A stretch of DNA of 64,000 nt from Aquimarina pacifica. Lineage in GTDB: Bacteria > Bacteroidota > Bacteroidia > Flavobacteriales > Flavobacteriaceae. The notes beneath the pieces were generated by a model, which saw only the letters and a program-made list of their open reading frames with translations, did not search any database and had not been told where the DNA came from. Within the stretch, counting starts at the first letter, position 1, and every line of letters begins with the position of its first letter. Positions 61,899-64,000 of the stretch are shown here, piece after piece. A program made the translations under genes and the position numbers. Where the stretch lies: the NCBI RefSeq assembly GCF_000520955.1, contig NZ_JACC01000003.1, positions 124,001-188,000 on the forward strand. The letters run 5' to 3'.

Positions 61899-61932
61899 CA
61901 GTGTAATTTTTTAGTAAAAATATTATTATATG

Positions 61933-61946
61933 CTTGTACATGCAAG
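61933..61946. promoter_or_regulatory. Candidate MarR operator
   Basis: CTTGTACATGCAAG has 4-base inverted arms (CTTG/CAAG) around TACATG. It lies just upstream of the MarR gene, where autoregulatory operators occur. The match is short and could be chance. Confidence 0.35.
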
Positions 61947-62028
61947 TATTAATGTTTGGTTTAACAATACATTAACGCAACCAAAAGAGGCATGCTTTCA
62001 TCTATAGATACATCTACAAGTAATTTCC

Positions 62029-62442
62029 ATGAAAAAGTATATTGCATTAGCGTTATGTATTTCACTAATATTAAGTTGCTCTAATGATGATGATCAATGT
62101 GATTGTCTCCCAATAGATGGTATTGGCCTTGATGGGCAATGGCATCTTACACATGTGTCAGGAGGTTTCTTAGGTATTGACGAAAGCATAGATAAAGGCA
62201 TTATTATATGGGATTTTAATGAAGAAAATATGGATATTACAATTACTAATATGAATACAGATAATTCATTGCCCGATATTTTGGCTTCTGGTATTTATGA
62301 CTATTCAATTATTACATTAGAAGATGACTACCAAGAATTGCGTATAAATGGAAGTAGTTTTGGTAATTTTGAACTAATCGACACCAAGTTCACTCTTAAT
62401 GAACTATTTAAGGATGGGTATCTCTATACTTTTCAGCGCTAA
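62029..62442 (+). CDS. Small lipocalin-like lipoprotein
   Basis: A 137-residue lipoprotein (signal peptide to LILSC, Cys about 17) followed by an acidic tether (SNDDDQCDC). The body opens with LDGQWHLTHVSGGFLG and has regular beta strands ending in LKDGYLYTFQR-like sequence (KDGYLYTF), which fits the short lipocalin-like lipoproteins common in flavobacteria. Two extra cysteines lie close to the lipidated one. The role is unknown. The stop codon lies 13 bases from that of the convergent MuiA-family gene. Confidence 0.75.
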   Translation: MKKYIALALCISLILSCSNDDDQCDCLPIDGIGLDGQWHLTHVSGGFLGIDESIDKGIIIWDFNEENMDITITNMNTDNSLPDILASGIYDYSIITLEDDYQELRINGSSFGNFELIDTKFTLNELFKDGYLYTFQR

Positions 62443-62455
62443 TACCCGTATTATT

Positions 62456-64000
62456 TTATAAATTAATGTGTTTTCCTTTTGTATATTTTACTTGGTATGA
62501 AAACTCCTTTTCATCCTTGCCTTGAGGTAAGATGTTTGCGGTCCACTTCATTATTCCGGTTTTGTTATTGTATTCGGTATTCCCTGTGTCTATATGATCT
62601 ATTTTGATTTCTTTATTTTGTGAAACAGGAATACGATCATTCATAATTACCTTTACCGCACTTTGCTTGTTATTTTTGATACTAATTTTGTATTTATAAT
62701 TTAAGATTTGGTTGTTTCCGATAAGAGACTTGCTTTTAAAACTATTTAACTGTTCTCTTTTTATAATTAGATTAGGATCAACACCTAATGAAATATCCAA
62801 ACCATCGACGGCAATTATCGTAGGGTTTATAATAGTTTTTCCTGTAAAGTTTCCTTCAAAGTATATATATGCTTCACCGGCAAGTAAATTATATTTTTCC
62901 CAGTTATTTAATTTTGCTGTTAGAAATACATTTTCATTAAGTTCGGGTGCTGCAAAATATTGATAATCGGTTTTTACATTAAAATTGTCTATTTCAATGA
63001 CCGTTGTGTCTGAATTTGAGTTAATTGTATATTTATTTTTTATTTGAAACTTAGTATTCGTAATCCCTTGCTTTTTGGATTATACTACCGTATTATAGTC
63101 TTCTTTTTGTTTAATTTCTTCAGCCTTTACCCTTGATTTTTTTACATTTTTTTTGGTACCATATCCTATTATTACAACCTCCTCTAATTCTGAGTCGTCT
63201 TGCATTAATGTTTCATTAATTTGAGTTGCATAAATAGGAGTTGTCTTATTTTTTAATCCAGCAAAAGAAAATTCAAGTTCTTTACCACCTTTTATATCAA
63301 GGAAATATAACCCGTCAAAATCTGTAACTGTTCCATTAGTGGTTCCTTTTTCTATTATACTTACTCCGGGTAGAGGATTTCCGTATTGATCAACAACCAT
63401 CCCATTTACTTTTTTGACTGTAGGATTGAATTTGTATATAGATCGTTTGATCACGTTATTAGTTATATTTTGTTTATTAGAAAAGTAAAGATATTTTGTG
63501 TTTACCTCTGGTTTACTATTATTTGTATCCGGATCTCCTGTGGATAAGATGATATTTACATTTTTCCAATCAGTTCCAGTTTTTTGATATACGTTTGCCT
63601 TATACGATATGTTTAAGGGAGTTTCGATACTTTCTGTTTTTATGTCATACATAGGAAACCACCCAGCTTGAGTAACATTATATCGTATTTTTAATAGTAA
63701 GTTTGCTGCAACCTGTGCATCTATTTTTAATCTAATTTCTCCTCTTTCTGTTTTTACAAAGTCATCTATTTTATTTATTTCATGCTGAATATTGTCAATT
63801 TCCTGACTTATAATATGTTGTTTTTGAGTAAGTAAGTAGATTTCATTTTTTATTGCTATTGATCTTTTTCTATAATATGTAGAAATTTTTTGAATAGATT
63901 CTAACGAAAGCTCTTTGTCATAACCAATAGTTTGATTGCTATCAAATATTTTTTGTTCTTGTGATAATCCTGAAATCTCATTTACAATTTCATTTTTTGA
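62456..64000 (-). pseudogene. MuiA-family (DUF4139) protein gene interrupted by an in-frame stop; 5' part beyond window
   Basis: The frame is open from the window edge to 63083, then stops at TAA (63080-63082) and continues in the same frame to TAA at 62456. The product before the stop has coiled-coil-like helices, a DUF4139 start (AGWFPMYDI), and an inserted carboxypeptidase-regulatory domain (GMVVDQYGNPLPGVSIIEKG) plus a TonB-receptor-like segment (LEEVVIIGYGTKKN). After the stop, KKQGITNTKFQIKNKYTI and the rest of DUF4139 (YFEGNFTGKTIINP, GLDISLGVDPNL) follow. One base change would restore the protein. It may be a real nonsense mutation, a sequencing error, or a strain-specific decay event. 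Confidence 0.8.

Noticed and set aside
1..64000. tRNA, rRNA, CRISPR arrays, transposases, integrases
   Set aside because: No cloverleaf, repeat-spacer pattern or recombinase motif was seen on either strand while reading. A dedicated search such as tRNAscan or a repeat finder could still reveal something small.

Overview
The window reads as chromosomal DNA of a low-GC marine member of the Flavobacteriaceae. I suspect an Aquimarina-like genus, but this is an inference from gene content and not a measured placement. The supporting signs are a fused LpxC/FabZ protein, the PorX regulator of the type 9 secretion system, Bacteroidota-style promoters (TTG at -33, TAnnTTTG at -7), almost no Shine-Dalgarno sites, lipoproteins with Bacteroidota-type signals, and many TPR proteins. 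No rRNA, tRNA, CRISPR array, transposase or prophage gene was seen.

Layout. 1-5.3 kb: a truncated M1-like metallopeptidase, a LOG-family protein and uvrA on the minus strand, then a small conserved gene. 5.3-14 kb: an anchored unknown protein, two TPR sensor histidine kinases without adjacent response regulators, aroB, proline dehydrogenase and a VOC protein. 14-18.2 kb: a secreted unknown protein, a DUF2809 protein, and a MocR/GntR-aminotransferase regulator divergent from a PNPOx-like flavoprotein, a DUF1272 protein and a GNAT acetyltransferase. 18.3-22.3 kb: porX, tsaE, ald and a DUF4258-type gene on the minus strand. 22.4-29.9 kb: a compact plus-strand run of an HD hydrolase, lpxD, lpxC/fabZ, lpxA, efp, a second lpxD-like gene, an NTF2-like gene and sucD. 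30-37 kb: an M16 peptidase lipoprotein, fabG, a VWA-like membrane protein and a prohibitin-like protein. 37-44.6 kb: an acidic-linker SGNH-like lipoprotein, a large FAD/Fe-S dehydrogenase, an unrecognised gene, miaE and a lipoprotein with a calcium-binding-type repeat.

44.6-51.1 kb is the most unusual part. It holds a secreted, membrane-anchored TPR-CHAT caspase-like protease and a subtilisin (S8) lipoprotein on the minus strand. Divergent from them are an ECF sigma factor, an anti-sigma-like membrane protein with a periplasmic TPR domain, and a miniature SPFH-like secreted protein. The predicted topologies put both proteases in the same compartment as the TPR domain of the presumed anti-sigma factor. 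This would fit a proteolysis-controlled transcription switch, although the link is inferred from context only.

51-64 kb: an LpxH-like phosphoesterase; a GH3 glycosidase, gluconokinase/6-phosphogluconate dehydrogenase fusion and GntP permease operon; a tiny double-glycine leader peptide gene (43 aa) in the following gap; aroC; a dicarboxylate symporter; a MarR/DUF3291 pair; a small lipoprotein; and a MuiA-family (DUF4139) gene that runs off the right edge and is broken by an in-frame TAA.

The central metabolic and envelope genes look ordinary for the group. The accessory interest lies in the CHAT/S8/sigma cassette, the orphan GG-leader peptide, the gluconate fusion operon, the nonsense-interrupted gene, and several inverted or direct repeats in regulatory positions.
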